The notes: generated from the letters alone by a model not told the origin. 64,000 nucleotides of DNA from JAUIAI01 sp045106815 (GCA_045106815.1 JBGCFG010000022.1:186001-250000); one strand, 5' to 3'; shown: positions 1 to 9,488, counted from the first letter of the stretch. Translations and numbers: made by a program.

Positions 1-1
1 C

Positions 2-541
2 AAACCGGTTGACGCCGGCCTGCCGGGCGAGCCGGTCTCACCCAGCTTCGGGCCCTGTGGCGCAGTCTCTCTGTACCGCGCAACAGCGTTTCGTGACGCC
101 GGCGGCTTCGATGCCGACTTTTTCTGTTTCTTCGAAGATGTCGACCTGGCGTTTCGCCTACGCTTGCTAGGCTGGCGGTTTTATCAGGCCAACCGTGCGA
201 TCGCCCATCACATCGGCGGTACCAGTGCGACACCGGGTAGTCCCATGGCGGCTTACTACGGTCACCGAAACATGACACTCACTTTTCTCAAGGACATGCC
301 CATCTGCTTGCTGATTGCCATGCTTCCTTTACACCTGCTGGTGAGTGCCGGCGCCCTGCTTCGCTACAGCCTGCGCGGCCAGCCCGGGGTCATTTTGCGA
401 GCCAAACGCGACGCCGTCACCGCGCTGCCGTCAATCCTGGCCAAGCGTTCAGAACTTATGCGCAAACGCGTGGCCGGCACGGCGCAAATCTGGCGCTGGT
501 TAGACAAATCACCGCTCGCCAGGGCACGCCTGGGCATATGA
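2..541 (+). CDS. Glycosyltransferase family 2, C-terminal part (start lies before the window)
   Basis: The reading frame is open from the window edge, so only about the last 179 residues are seen. They carry the second half of a GT-A fold family-2 transferase: a GGFDADFFCFFEDVDLAFRL block (the acceptor/catalytic ED region) near residue 35, then a hydrophobic stretch and a basic C-terminal tail. Such enzymes add a sugar from a nucleotide donor to a lipid-linked or surface glycan at the inner membrane face. The stop overlaps the start of the next glycosyltransferase as ATGA, so the two are probably translated together in a polysaccharide operon. Donor and acceptor cannot be told from sequence. 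Confidence 0.85.
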   Translation, partial: KPVDAGLPGEPVSPSFGPCGAVSLYRATAFRDAGGFDADFFCFFEDVDLAFRLRLLGWRFYQANRAIAHHIGGTSATPGSPMAAYYGHRNMTLTFLKDMPICLLIAMLPLHLLVSAGALLRYSLRGQPGVILRAKRDAVTALPSILAKRSELMRKRVAGTAQIWRWLDKSPLARARLGI

Positions 542-1503
542 AGTCGCCCATCGGCTTATCAGTGTCGATTGTGAGTTACTTTCACGATCTGCCGATTTTG
601 TCGGCAACCCTCGATTCGCTGTTACTCGCGCTTCGCCAACTCAGCCAGACGATGCCCCTGACTGCCGTGGTGGTGGTGGTGGACAATTCCGAGCAAGGTT
701 GCGATGCCGACCGGCTGAAAGCCTGGCTGGCAACGCGCGACGAAAGCGATAAAAGCAACGATCAAGCCGTTGGAATCCGCCTGCATGTCAGCCATATCAA
801 TGACGGCTATGGCGCGGGAAACAATCGCGGCCAGACCAATGCCAATAGCGTCGAAGCGTCTCAAGGTTGGTCTACTCGACTGACTGACATACCTGCCGAA
901 CATCGATGGGTGCTGATCCTGAACCCCGATGTCATCCTCGCAGAAGATGCCTTACTCGCCGGCATTCAGTGTCTGCAGCAGAATCCGGCAAGCAGCATGT
1001 TGAGCCCGCGAGCCGTTGACGAGAACGGAAAAGACCTATTTCTTGCCCACCGTTACCCGAGCTGGCGGGTGCTTGGCTTGCGAGCCCTTGCTCCGGGGAT
1101 CGCCATCTCTGGCAAACCCGCCTGGGCAAGCGCGCTCATGCATCGCTATGAATGCCGTGACTTACCTCCGGATCAAATGCATACCGAGACTGTCTGTGCC
1201 AGCGGCTGCTTTATGTTGATGGCCTACACCGCGTGGCGCGAGTCCGGCGGATTCGATGAACGTTTCTTTCTTTACTTTGAAGACTATGACTTAAGTTGCC
1301 GCTTGCTGGCACTTGGCCCGGTCACTTATGCGCCATCCGTTAGGATCCAACACGCCGGCGGCCAGGCCGCGAGCAAACAGGGCCGGCATCGACAATGGTT
1401 TATCAGCTCAGCCATGCGATTCTTTCGATACAACGGATGGCCAGCGCGCCGACGCCGGCCCAACCCCGCCAGCTTGTTAGGCAAGCAGGCGCACGAGGTT
1501 TGA
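538..1503 (+). CDS. Glycosyltransferase family 2 (rhamnosyltransferase-like)
   Basis: A 321-residue family-2 glycosyltransferase. The N-terminus has the SVSIVSYFHD nucleotide-binding strand. A DNSEQG motif, a NDGYGAGNNRG stretch and ILNPDV (the DXD-like metal/nucleotide site) follow. GGFDERFFLYFEDYDLSCRL lies near residue 235. This pattern is common in WbbL/RfbF-type rhamnosyltransferases of O-antigen loci, but the sugar is inference. The ATG lies inside the upstream stop (ATGA). The epimerase start follows the stop by 2 bases, so this is one operon with its neighbours. Confidence 0.85.
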   Translation: MKSPIGLSVSIVSYFHDLPILSATLDSLLLALRQLSQTMPLTAVVVVVDNSEQGCDADRLKAWLATRDESDKSNDQAVGIRLHVSHINDGYGAGNNRGQTNANSVEASQGWSTRLTDIPAEHRWVLILNPDVILAEDALLAGIQCLQQNPASSMLSPRAVDENGKDLFLAHRYPSWRVLGLRALAPGIAISGKPAWASALMHRYECRDLPPDQMHTETVCASGCFMLMAYTAWRESGGFDERFFLYFEDYDLSCRLLALGPVTYAPSVRIQHAGGQAASKQGRHRQWFISSAMRFFRYNGWPARRRRPNPASLLGKQAHEV

Positions 1504-1505
1504 GC

Positions 1506-2462
1506 ATGCGTTGCCTGGTGACGGGTGCGGGCGGCTTTGTGGGTCGCGCGCTCACCAAGGCCCTGACTGATGCGGGTCACCAGGTCAGAGCGGTTGTTCG
1601 GCAGCCCGGCTTTCGGTCAGTCGACAGCGCACTGACCGGCGCGGCCCTCGATCACGTCGTAGGTGATTTGACCGAAGCGACTGATGAGATTTTTGCCGAG
1701 TGGCTGGCAGAGATCGACACGGTCTTTCATTTGGCTGCCCGCACACATCAACACAATGCGCCGCCCGCCGCCTATGAGCAACTCAATGTTGGCGTCACTG
1801 AGCGACTGGCCCATGCATCAGTTGTTGCCCGGGTTGGCCATTTTGTATTTGTCAGTTCCGTCAAAGCCGTTGGCGAGGAAACCCACGACACGCCATTTAG
1901 CCCGGAAACACCCGAGCATCCACAAGACGCCTACGGCAGAACCAAGCTATCGGCCGAGCGGCAATTACGCGCCATCAGCGACCAATCCGCTCTGCCAATC
2001 AGCATCGTCAGACCACCGCTTGTGTATGGATCAGGCGCCCTGGGGAATCTCGCCAGCCTGGTTCGGATTATTCAGCGGGGCGTGCCACTCCCTTTGCGCT
2101 CCGTTGATAATCAACGGTCGATGATTAGTCGAGACAACCTGGTTGACCTGCTTGTCACACTGACTGACCGGCCGCTCAATCGCGTGGCCTTGCCTGCAGA
2201 TGTTCATCTTTCGACTCCGCAACTGATTGAAGTGATCGCCAGGAGCCTCAATCAGCCTTCGCGAATATTCAGCGTCCCGCCAACCTTGCTCGAATTGGCG
2301 GGCCAACTCGCCGGCCAATCCGAGAAAGCGCGGCGACTAACACGCTCGCTAGTTGTGACCGATCCGTGGTTAACGCAACAATTTGCATGGCGCCCGCCAC
2401 ACAATCCTGAGGCAGCCCTCAGAAAGATGGTCATAGACGTTGGCGCAAGCCCCCAGCGATGA
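1506..2462 (+). CDS. NAD-dependent epimerase/dehydratase (WbpV/GalE-like nucleotide-sugar epimerase)
   Basis: A 318-residue extended short-chain dehydrogenase. The Rossmann glycine motif GAGGFVG is at residues 7-13, a SSVKAVGEE segment carries the catalytic Ser region, and YGRTK gives the catalytic Tyr-Lys pair. The frame is open further upstream, but the ATG at 1506, just after the previous stop, places the glycine motif at the normal distance from the N-terminus. With the following WecA/WbpL-type transferase and WbpM-type dehydratase, the order matches the wbpV-wbpL-wbpM end of Pseudomonas O-antigen loci. A role as a UDP-HexNAc C4-epimerase is therefore likely but inferred. The stop overlaps the next start (ATGA). 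Confidence 0.8.
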   Translation: MRCLVTGAGGFVGRALTKALTDAGHQVRAVVRQPGFRSVDSALTGAALDHVVGDLTEATDEIFAEWLAEIDTVFHLAARTHQHNAPPAAYEQLNVGVTERLAHASVVARVGHFVFVSSVKAVGEETHDTPFSPETPEHPQDAYGRTKLSAERQLRAISDQSALPISIVRPPLVYGSGALGNLASLVRIIQRGVPLPLRSVDNQRSMISRDNLVDLLVTLTDRPLNRVALPADVHLSTPQLIEVIARSLNQPSRIFSVPPTLLELAGQLAGQSEKARRLTRSLVVTDPWLTQQFAWRPPHNPEAALRKMVIDVGASPQR

Positions 2463-3574
2463 TGGGCGAAACGAGCACATCCGGCCTGTTCACTACGCTC
2501 TTTGCATTCGGACTTGCCGCCGCCCTTTGCGCAGGCCTGATCTGGTGGGCACTCAAACGCAAGCGCTTTGCTGGCTTGCTAGACCAGCCGAACAATCGCT
2601 CCCTGCATAGCCGGGCGGTGCCACGTATCGGTGGTTGGTTAATGATGCTGGCTGTCGGCTGCACCTTGATTCTCATCGGCATCGTAACGAGCGTGACAAA
2701 CCGCTGCGAGCTACTTTTAGCCTGCCTCTGGCCAGCCTTGCCCCTTAGCGATGCCGTTGTCGCGACGGGTGCGCTTCTGACCGGTGCCATCGTATTGACC
2801 TGGCTCGGTCGACTTGATGATCGAGGTTCCTTGTCCGTGCTGCCTCGCTTGCTGATTCACCTGCTATGCGCGGCTCTGGTCGCGTTCGCCGTTTCGCCCA
2901 CCGCCGGGTCGATCTTGAGTACAGCTGTCGGGCTACCCGCGCTGCTCTCAGGGCAAGTCGTCACTATCGCCGTGTTCTTTGTGATAACCCTAGGTGTTAC
3001 ATGGCTCACGAACCTGTATAACTTTATGGACGGCGCTAACGGGCTGGCCGGCCTCATGACACTGATTGGCTTCGGCACTTATGCCTATCTCGCGCCGCCT
3101 GGCTCTGGTCTGGCATTGCTCAGCGCTGCCTGCGCTGGCGCAGCCCTGGGATTCCTACTGTTTAACTGGGACCCTGCCCGCCTGTTCATGGGCGATGCCG
3201 GCTCAATTCCGCTGGGATTTCTGGCCGGTGCTATCGGTCTGACGGGCGCCCGATCGGGCTATTGGGGCTGGTTCGTGCCCATGGGTATTTTCCTGCCGTT
3301 TGTTTTTGATGCGAGCACCACGCTCGCTATCCGCGCCTGGCGCGGCGAGCGCCTGACGGCTGCTCACCGAACACATACCTACCAGATACTGGTGATGTCG
3401 GGGCTTGGGCACCACAGAACGGCCCTGTTGTACGGCGGATTTATGGTCATATGTTCTCTAACCAGTGCAACATCCAGTTACCTCAGTAATCCGGTCAAAT
3501 GGGTTAGCTGGGCTGTCATAATAATTGCCATAGCTGGAATGGCAGTCGTCGTTCGGCGCAAGCGTCAGCACTAG
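2459..3574 (+). CDS. Glycosyltransferase family 4, undecaprenyl-phosphate sugar-1-phosphate transferase (WecA/WbpL-like)
   Basis: A 371-residue polytopic membrane protein of the MraY/WecA/WbpL superfamily, which transfers a HexNAc-1-phosphate from a UDP-sugar to undecaprenyl phosphate and so starts a repeat unit. Signature motifs are a LDDRGS block near residue 120, NFMDGANGLAG near residue 190 and FMGDAGSIPLGFLAG near residue 245, plus a cytoplasmic HRTHTYQ loop resembling the HIHH-type loop. About ten hydrophobic segments are visible. It is translationally coupled to the upstream epimerase (ATGA). The exact sugar specificity cannot be read from sequence. Confidence 0.88.
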   Translation: MMGETSTSGLFTTLFAFGLAAALCAGLIWWALKRKRFAGLLDQPNNRSLHSRAVPRIGGWLMMLAVGCTLILIGIVTSVTNRCELLLACLWPALPLSDAVVATGALLTGAIVLTWLGRLDDRGSLSVLPRLLIHLLCAALVAFAVSPTAGSILSTAVGLPALLSGQVVTIAVFFVITLGVTWLTNLYNFMDGANGLAGLMTLIGFGTYAYLAPPGSGLALLSAACAGAALGFLLFNWDPARLFMGDAGSIPLGFLAGAIGLTGARSGYWGWFVPMGIFLPFVFDASTTLAIRAWRGERLTAAHRTHTYQILVMSGLGHHRTALLYGGFMVICSLTSATSSYLSNPVKWVSWAVIIIAIAGMAVVVRRKRQH

Positions 3575-3722
3575 TCTGTGCCGGGGTCGCGCCGATGCCA
3601 TAGCAAACCTGACTGAATCAGAGGATTCTTAGCACTCAGCTTGGTGACTGACTGATGTCACGAACAATGCCATTCCCCCTGACCAAGGCGGGCAACGCCG
3701 TCCACGGACCTGATCTCTCTTG

Positions 3723-5612
3723 ATGCGAATAAAACCCGATCCGCGCCGCTTCACCGCCATGGTCTTTGATGGTGCCTCGCTGGCGCTCGCCTGGCTGTTT
3801 TGCTTCGCTTTGGCCTGGGGCATGCGCGTGCCAGCTGATGCCGTGCCAGCGATGCTGACGGGACTGATCGTTGTTGTGCCGGTCTGCTTCATGACGTTTT
3901 CGGCGTTTGGTCTATATCGGGGTATCTGGCGTTATGCAAGCCTTCACGATCTTAAGCAGATCGGGCTCACCGTATTGCTGGGCACCCTGATCTCCACGGC
4001 TGTCCTGTTTGTCTGGAGCAGAGCCGATCTTATTCCGCGCGCGACCTTCGTGATGCACCCGATTGTTGTGCTCTTTCTTATGTTCGGCGGACGAATTGCT
4101 TACCGGTGGTGGAAGGAACAACGCTCTTGGTCAAAACATGCGCTCGAGGGAAAACCCGTTCTCATTCTTGGCGCTGACGATGCGAGCTTCCGGCTGATCT
4201 CAGAACTCGAGCACGTGCCCGCCTGGCAGGTGGTCGGCGTGCTGGATGACGCCCCCAAGAACATCGGTCGACGGGTTCTGGGCCATCGAATCACCGGGCG
4301 GTGGCAGGACCTACCGCGCATGGTCGCCTCAACCGGTGCTCGCCATGCGCTGCTGGCCGTTAAACACGCAGACCAGAAAACCCGCCGCCGCGCGTTTGAT
4401 ATCTGCGAAGCGGCAGGTGTGAAGCTGTTGATCGTGCCGCAACTAGATGACGTTATCTCCGAGCGGGTTCGCTTCAGCAGCATTCGTAATGTTGATGTTG
4501 ACGATCTACTGGGCCGCGACTCTGTTCAGCTCGATACCGGCGGCTTGCGCCAGCTCATTTCAGACAAACCCATCCTGATTACAGGCGCTGGCGGATCAAT
4601 TGGCTCCGAGTTGTGCACGCAGGTTGCGCGCTTTCGGCCTGCTGAGATTGTGCTGTTCGAGCAAAGTGAGTTTGCTCTGTATGAAGTGAGCGAGAAGCTC
4701 ATCAAATCGCATCCCGATGTCAAAATCCACACCATTGTGGGCGACATCAAAGACAAGCGGGCCCTGTCGGCCGTCTTTGACCGGTTTGCTCCCGCCGTCG
4801 TCTTCCACGCTGCGGCCTACAAGCATGTGCCGCTCATGGAAACCACCAATGCATGGCAGGCGGTTCGTAACAATGCCCTTGGGACGGTTTGCCTCGTCGA
4901 GACGGCCAGTCGCTATCCGATTGAAAAAATCGTGTTTATTTCGTCGGATAAGGCAGTCAACCCAACCAGTGTGATGGGAGCAACCAAACGCCTCGCCGAG
5001 ATGCTACTGCAACGGTGGGCTGAGCGTCACCCCGATGTTGAAACCGTTATCGTGCGCTTTGGCAATGTGCTTGGCTCGACCGGAAGTGTGGTGCCCAAGT
5101 TTCGACGACAAATAGAGCAAGGCGGCCCGATTACGATTACTCATCCCGAGATTAAGCGCTACTTTATGTCGGTTGGTGAGGCCACCCAGTTGGTCATGCA
5201 GGCAGCTCTAGTGGGCGACAGCGGCGACATCCTGGTATTGGAAATGGGTGAGCCCGTCAAAATCATCGATCTAGCGCACGACTTGATTCGTCTGTCTGGC
5301 CTGCCTGAAGACGGCATTCCGATTCACATCACGGGCCTTCGCCCAGGCGAGAAACTTTATGAAGAGTTACTCGCCGACGATGAGTCGACCATACCAACGC
5401 GACATCCTAAAGTTCGAGTTGCTCGCCCCGGCCCGTTGCCTGGCGCCAGTTGGGAGCAGCAGGTACGCGAATGGCTTGCGGGGACTGACCTTGTTAGCGA
5501 CGATGATGTCCGCGTCGCACTCACGCGCTTTGTGCCTGAGTACACGCCATTTCAGGTACCGAACAATGTTGTGCCGCTCCGCCGTGCAGACCCAGTACGA
5601 GCGTCTGCCTGA
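3723..5612 (+). CDS. Membrane-bound nucleotide-sugar 4,6-dehydratase (WbpM/CapD/PglF family)
   Basis: A 629-residue protein with about four N-terminal transmembrane segments (residues 10-120), a CoA-binding-like Rossmann segment around residues 140-260, and a C-terminal SDR dehydratase domain starting at ITGAGGSIGSE (about residue 288). The usual catalytic Tyr of YxxxK is Met (VMGATKRLAE), the known hallmark of WbpM/FlaA1 UDP-GlcNAc 4,6-dehydratases. The family makes UDP-4-keto-6-deoxy-GlcNAc for bacillosamine, QuiNAc or FucNAc. A TTG directly precedes the ATG at 3723; the ATG is preferred. It sits 148 bp after the transferase and closes the polysaccharide block. Confidence 0.9.
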   Translation: MRIKPDPRRFTAMVFDGASLALAWLFCFALAWGMRVPADAVPAMLTGLIVVVPVCFMTFSAFGLYRGIWRYASLHDLKQIGLTVLLGTLISTAVLFVWSRADLIPRATFVMHPIVVLFLMFGGRIAYRWWKEQRSWSKHALEGKPVLILGADDASFRLISELEHVPAWQVVGVLDDAPKNIGRRVLGHRITGRWQDLPRMVASTGARHALLAVKHADQKTRRRAFDICEAAGVKLLIVPQLDDVISERVRFSSIRNVDVDDLLGRDSVQLDTGGLRQLISDKPILITGAGGSIGSELCTQVARFRPAEIVLFEQSEFALYEVSEKLIKSHPDVKIHTIVGDIKDKRALSAVFDRFAPAVVFHAAAYKHVPLMETTNAWQAVRNNALGTVCLVETASRYPIEKIVFISSDKAVNPTSVMGATKRLAEMLLQRWAERHPDVETVIVRFGNVLGSTGSVVPKFRRQIEQGGPITITHPEIKRYFMSVGEATQLVMQAALVGDSGDILVLEMGEPVKIIDLAHDLIRLSGLPEDGIPIHITGLRPGEKLYEELLADDESTIPTRHPKVRVARPGPLPGASWEQQVREWLAGTDLVSDDDVRVALTRFVPEYTPFQVPNNVVPLRRADPVRASA

Positions 5613-5614
5613 AC

Positions 5615-6463
5615 GTGCCATCGCAGTCGCCTGACTCATTGCCCAATATTTTTGCAGTTGGTGACATCCAAGGTTGCCATTCGAGCTTGCAGGCACTGCT
5701 TGAAAAAATTGCGCCGCTTGAGCCTGAGCAAATCTGGTTTGCCGGCGATCTCGTCAATAGAGGTCCGGACTCACTAGCCTGCTTAAGGACCATCATCGCC
5801 CTGGGTGACCGAGCAAAGTGCGTATTGGGCAACCATGACCTGCATTTGCTTGCGACCGCCGCGGGCGTGCGCAAGCCTGGCCGACGCGATACCCTTGCCG
5901 CCGTTCTTGAGGCCCCCGATGCTGATCAGTTGATTGGCTGGTTGAGGCATCAACCACTTGCACACTTTGCACACAACCATCTGCTGGTACACGCGGGCGT
6001 TTACCCAGATTGGCATGCAGACCAAACAGTTGCACTCTCCCGCGAGGTGGAGACCGTGCTATCAGGCCCCGACTGGGAGCATTTTCTAGCGAATATGTAT
6101 GGCAACGAACCGGGCCAATGGGCAGAGTCGTTGACGGGCAATACGAGGCTGCGCGCAATCGTCAACGTGTTAACCCGGATGCGCTACGTGCATGACGATT
6201 ATCGTTTGGACTTTGATTGTAAAGAGGGGCTCGAAACCAGTCCTGCTCATTTGACCCCCTGGTTTGACGTACTCGACAGGACAACCGCGCAAACGACGGT
6301 CGTCTTTGGCCACTGGTCAACGCTTGGGCTGATTCAACGCCCAAATTTGCTCGGGCTTGACACTGGTTGCGTCTGGGGCGGCTGCCTCACGGCCGTTAAC
6401 CTCGCGTCGCGATCAGTCCTTCAGGTACCGTGTCCTCAAGTTCAAGATCCAACGCCTGCCTGA
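5615..6463 (+). CDS. apaH: Symmetrical bis(5'-nucleosyl)-tetraphosphatase ApaH
   Basis: A 282-residue calcineurin-like phosphoesterase that splits Ap4A to two ADP and removes NpnN RNA caps. The metal-binding motifs are in order: GDIQGCH (residues 17-23), GDLVNRGPDS (about residue 43), GNHDLHLL (about residue 72), and later the HAGV and GHW motifs. Length matches the ApaH family (about 270-280). The start is GTG, 2 bases after the dehydratase stop; no in-frame ATG lies close. The 3' end overlaps the convergent acyltransferase gene by 68 bp. Confidence 0.93.
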   Translation: MPSQSPDSLPNIFAVGDIQGCHSSLQALLEKIAPLEPEQIWFAGDLVNRGPDSLACLRTIIALGDRAKCVLGNHDLHLLATAAGVRKPGRRDTLAAVLEAPDADQLIGWLRHQPLAHFAHNHLLVHAGVYPDWHADQTVALSREVETVLSGPDWEHFLANMYGNEPGQWAESLTGNTRLRAIVNVLTRMRYVHDDYRLDFDCKEGLETSPAHLTPWFDVLDRTTAQTTVVFGHWSTLGLIQRPNLLGLDTGCVWGGCLTAVNLASRSVLQVPCPQVQDPTPA

Positions 6464-7235
6464 GCACATCGCGGGCCTGCGCCGCTACCTCATGGCGATG
6501 GGCCTCTTTGTCCGGGTGAATCGGAGCTAACACGGTGACCTTCGCAATGATTTGGGGATGGGCCACGATTTGCCACACAGACGACACAAAAGTTGTGTCG
6601 CCAATAAACAGGGGGACCTCACTGATAGCACCAACACCGTCAGGTGCTGCCGGGTCTGCTTCAAAGTATTGCAGCCCGACAGGTAAAACCGGGGTTTCCG
6701 TTCGAATCGCAGCCTGAATCAGGTTGCCATGAAATGGCAGGAGTGCCTGACCATCTGAAGTGGTTCCCTCAGGAAACACCGCCACCAGATCAGGCGCCTG
6801 TAAGTGATCGGCAATATCGTGCAAGACATGGTGAACGGATCGCCTTTTACCTCGCTCGATGAACAGCGTCCCAACCCTTTTGACCAAAACGCCGGCAAGT
6901 GGCCAGTCGCGGATCTCGGATTTGGCGACAAACCTCGCCGCCGCGCACCCGTTGATAACGAAGATATCAAGCCAGGACAAATGGTTGGCAAGCATCAGGT
7001 AACCCGTATCGGTTCCAATCGTGTGCCACTTAGGCGCGCCCGACTCGATCTTCACTTGCACGCGCACGCCACAGCAAATCAGTAAAACGCGCGACCAGCG
7101 TGCAATAACGGGCCGGCGACCCTGCCGATCAAGAAACGGGAACCAGAAGATCGTAATCGCCAGGCCGATAAACAGCATCGCAATCATTGCCGGAAAGCGC
7201 CATGCCCGACGCATGCCACGAGCCAGTACCGTCAT
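6396..7235 (-). CDS. Lysophospholipid acyltransferase (1-acyl-sn-glycerol-3-phosphate acyltransferase, PlsC-like)
   Basis: A 279-residue membrane acyltransferase of the PlsC family that acylates lysophosphatidic acid or a related lysolipid. It has an N-terminal hydrophobic segment (residues 14-33), the catalytic NHLSWLD motif (HX4D) near residue 83 and FPEGTTSDG near residue 155. The ATG overlaps the pyrC' stop as ATGA, so it is probably the last gene of the yqgE-yqgF-pyrR-pyrB-pyrC' operon. The 3' end overlaps apaH on the other strand. Whether it is the essential PlsC or a paralogue (ornithine-lipid or lipid-remodelling type) is unresolved. Confidence 0.88.
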   Translation of the reverse strand: MTVLARGMRRAWRFPAMIAMLFIGLAITIFWFPFLDRQGRRPVIARWSRVLLICCGVRVQVKIESGAPKWHTIGTDTGYLMLANHLSWLDIFVINGCAAARFVAKSEIRDWPLAGVLVKRVGTLFIERGKRRSVHHVLHDIADHLQAPDLVAVFPEGTTSDGQALLPFHGNLIQAAIRTETPVLPVGLQYFEADPAAPDGVGAISEVPLFIGDTTFVSSVWQIVAHPQIIAKVTVLAPIHPDKEAHRHEVAAQARDVLRQALDLELEDTVPEGLIATRG

Positions 7236-8521
7236 TGAGCTGCCGTCGGCTCAGGCATCACGCGTCCGCTCATCACCGCAACATGGCCCCGCCCCACCAG
7301 TGACAGACCCGACCAAGGCGTCACCTGGCAATGGCTGTTCAAGGATGACTCATTGACCTGCCATTCGATGGCCGGATCATAGAGGGTGACATCGGCAGGC
7401 TCATCCGGCGCAAGACTGCCGCCTGGGCAACCCACGATCCGCGCGGCCTTACTCGTCACACTGGCTAACAAATCGGTGAGTGACGCACCCGAATCTCGCG
7501 CCCACTTCATGGTGAGTGGCAGCAAGAGTTCTATTGCCGTGGCACCCGGCTCAGTCTCTGCAAAGGGAAGATGCTTGTTTTCATCTGCGACTGGCGTGTG
7601 GTCTGAACACACGAGATCGACCGTGCCGTCTAACAAACCGGCCCGCAGCGCGTCTCTATCCCGCTGGCTGCGCAAAGGCGGATCAAGCCGGAAGCGACTA
7701 TCAAAAAAACCAATGTCCAGGTCGATCAGGTGCAAGTGATTGACCGCGACATCAGCGCTAACACTTAGGCCCTCTGCCTTGGCCTGACGCACAAGCTCAA
7801 CACCCGCCGCACTGGAGAGTCGGCAAAGATGCACACTCGCCCCCGTTTGGCGGACTAGATCAAAGATCGTGTGCAGCGCAATCGTTTCAGTGGAAACGGG
7901 AATCCCTGCCAAACCGAGCCGACTGGCTAACACCCCCCCGTGGGCCACGCCCCCTTCACCCAGCCAGGCATCTTGAGGATGCAACCAGACGGTGAAATTA
8001 AAGGTTGCCGCGTACTGCAACGCCCTGAGTAGCGTTTTGGTATTGCGAGGCAAACAAGTAGGCTGGCCAAAGCCAATACAGCCAGCCTCGGTTAGCTGGG
8101 CCATTTCGGTGATGACCTCACCTTCCAGCCCGACGGTCAGCGCACCCTGAGGATAGAGATGAGTCCCGTTGCGCTGTGAAGCCCTATGGCAGAGCATTTC
8201 CACCAGGCCTGGCTCATCCAGTGGCGGATCAGTATCCGGCGGACAGACCAGGCCACCAATACCGGCCTTCAACGCCGCGTGTAATTCAGAGTCAAGGTTT
8301 GCGCGATACTTCAGCCCGGGCTCGCGCAGCCTGGCCGAGGCGTCGATCAGCGCGGGCAACACCCAGCGCTCATGGGCGTCAATAGTCTGCTCAGCATTAA
8401 ATCCGTCAGGCGCTTGGCCTGCCCCAATGATCTTGCCGTCTGCTATGTGCAGGTCAGTTACCGCATCCAGTTTTTGTGCGGGGTCGATGACCCGCCCGCC
8501 CACAATCGAGATTTTCGTCAT
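7232..8521 (-). CDS. pyrC': Dihydroorotase-like protein PyrC' (probably catalytically inactive partner of PyrB)
   Basis: A 429-residue class I dihydroorotase-family protein. The metal motif DxHxH is missing: residues 60-64 read D-A-S-A-R, followed by an intact LREPG. Such inactive PyrC' proteins are known in Pseudomonas, where they pack with aspartate carbamoyltransferase into a dodecamer and are needed for its activity. A SDHTPV segment near the C-terminal metal region remains. It lies 1 base after the pyrB stop and overlaps the acyltransferase start (ATGA). An active dihydroorotase should be encoded elsewhere; none is in this window. That it is a structural subunit is inference from the family. 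Confidence 0.88.
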   Translation of the reverse strand: MTKISIVGGRVIDPAQKLDAVTDLHIADGKIIGAGQAPDGFNAEQTIDAHERWVLPALIDASARLREPGLKYRANLDSELHAALKAGIGGLVCPPDTDPPLDEPGLVEMLCHRASQRNGTHLYPQGALTVGLEGEVITEMAQLTEAGCIGFGQPTCLPRNTKTLLRALQYAATFNFTVWLHPQDAWLGEGGVAHGGVLASRLGLAGIPVSTETIALHTIFDLVRQTGASVHLCRLSSAAGVELVRQAKAEGLSVSADVAVNHLHLIDLDIGFFDSRFRLDPPLRSQRDRDALRAGLLDGTVDLVCSDHTPVADENKHLPFAETEPGATAIELLLPLTMKWARDSGASLTDLLASVTSKAARIVGCPGGSLAPDEPADVTLYDPAIEWQVNESSLNSHCQVTPWSGLSLVGRGHVAVMSGRVMPEPTAAQ

Positions 8522-8522
8522 A

Positions 8523-9488
8523 TCAGTTGGCCACCAACATGCTCATGACTGCCATCCGCACAGCAATGCCAAAAGTCACCTGATTCAAAATGACAGCTTG
8601 TTCGCTATCGGCCACTTCCGACTCAATCTCAACGCCACGATTCATCGGCCCCGGATGCATCACGATGGCATCGGGTTTGGCGTAAGCGAGTTTGCTCGCA
8701 GTGAGACCATAGTGCTTGAAGTACTCTTTTGCAGAAGGCAGCAAAGCGCCCCGCATCCGCTCATTTTGAAGGCGCAGCATGATCACAACATCAACATCTT
8801 TCAACCCGGTAGCCATATCGGTATAAGGATGCACACCCATTTGCTGCAGAGATCCGGGCATAAGTGTGCGCGGGGCAATCACCCGAACCTCCGGCACACC
8901 AAGTGTGGTAAGCGCTTCAATGTTTGACCGAGCAACCCGCGAATGCAAAACATCCCCAACCAGTGCAACCCGCAAGCCGGTGAAGTCTTTCTTGAAATGA
9001 CGAATGGTGTACATGTCGAGCAGTGCCTGCGTCGGATGCGCATGCCTGCCGTCGCCCGCATTGATGACGTGAACATCTCTGCCCCGAGTTCTGTTCAAGT
9101 GCTCTGCTATCAGAAACGGTGCCCCGCTCTGAGCATGGCGTACGACAAAGATGTCGGCATGCATAGCGGTTAGATTGTCTATCGTATCGAGCAGCGACTC
9201 TCCCTTGGATGTCGAAGAGGTGTTGATATTCAGATTTACAGTGTCAGCAGAAAGCCTGTTTGAGGCAATTTCAAAGGTCGTGCGCGTGCGGGTTGAGTTT
9301 TCAAAGAACAGGTTAAAAACCGATTTGCCGCGTAGCAATGGCACTTTTTTGACATCTCGATCTGACACACCAACAAAATTCTCAGCAGTATCAAGAATCT
9401 TGTGGATGAGTGAACTGGATAGTCCGTCAATGGTTAGCAGGTGAACTAGGTCACCTTGATCGCTTAACTGAGGATGGCGGCTGAGCAT
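8523..9488 (-). CDS. pyrB: Aspartate carbamoyltransferase catalytic chain PyrB
   Basis: Catalyses carbamoyl phosphate plus aspartate to carbamoyl aspartate in pyrimidine synthesis. The carbamoyl-phosphate loop FENSTRTRTTFE is at about residue 60, followed by SKGES (about residue 89), HPTQALLD (about residue 145), the HSRVARSN segment and the MLRLQNERM aspartate-loop region. The ATG at 9488 gives 321 residues and an N-terminus (HPQLSDQGDL) that aligns with Pseudomonas PyrB. A TTG at 9536 in the same frame would add 16 residues rich in aromatic amino acids; neither start has a good Shine-Dalgarno. It lies between pyrR and pyrC' in a pyrimidine operon. Confidence 0.94.
   Translation of the reverse strand: MLSRHPQLSDQGDLVHLLTIDGLSSSLIHKILDTAENFVGVSDRDVKKVPLLRGKSVFNLFFENSTRTRTTFEIASNRLSADTVNLNINTSSTSKGESLLDTIDNLTAMHADIFVVRHAQSGAPFLIAEHLNRTRGRDVHVINAGDGRHAHPTQALLDMYTIRHFKKDFTGLRVALVGDVLHSRVARSNIEALTTLGVPEVRVIAPRTLMPGSLQQMGVHPYTDMATGLKDVDVVIMLRLQNERMRGALLPSAKEYFKHYGLTASKLAYAKPDAIVMHPGPMNRGVEIESEVADSEQAVILNQVTFGIAVRMAVMSMLVAN

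Noticed and set aside
8169..8927. A 252-codon plus-strand frame
   Set aside because: Antisense to pyrC' and pyrB; no start signal or family pattern.
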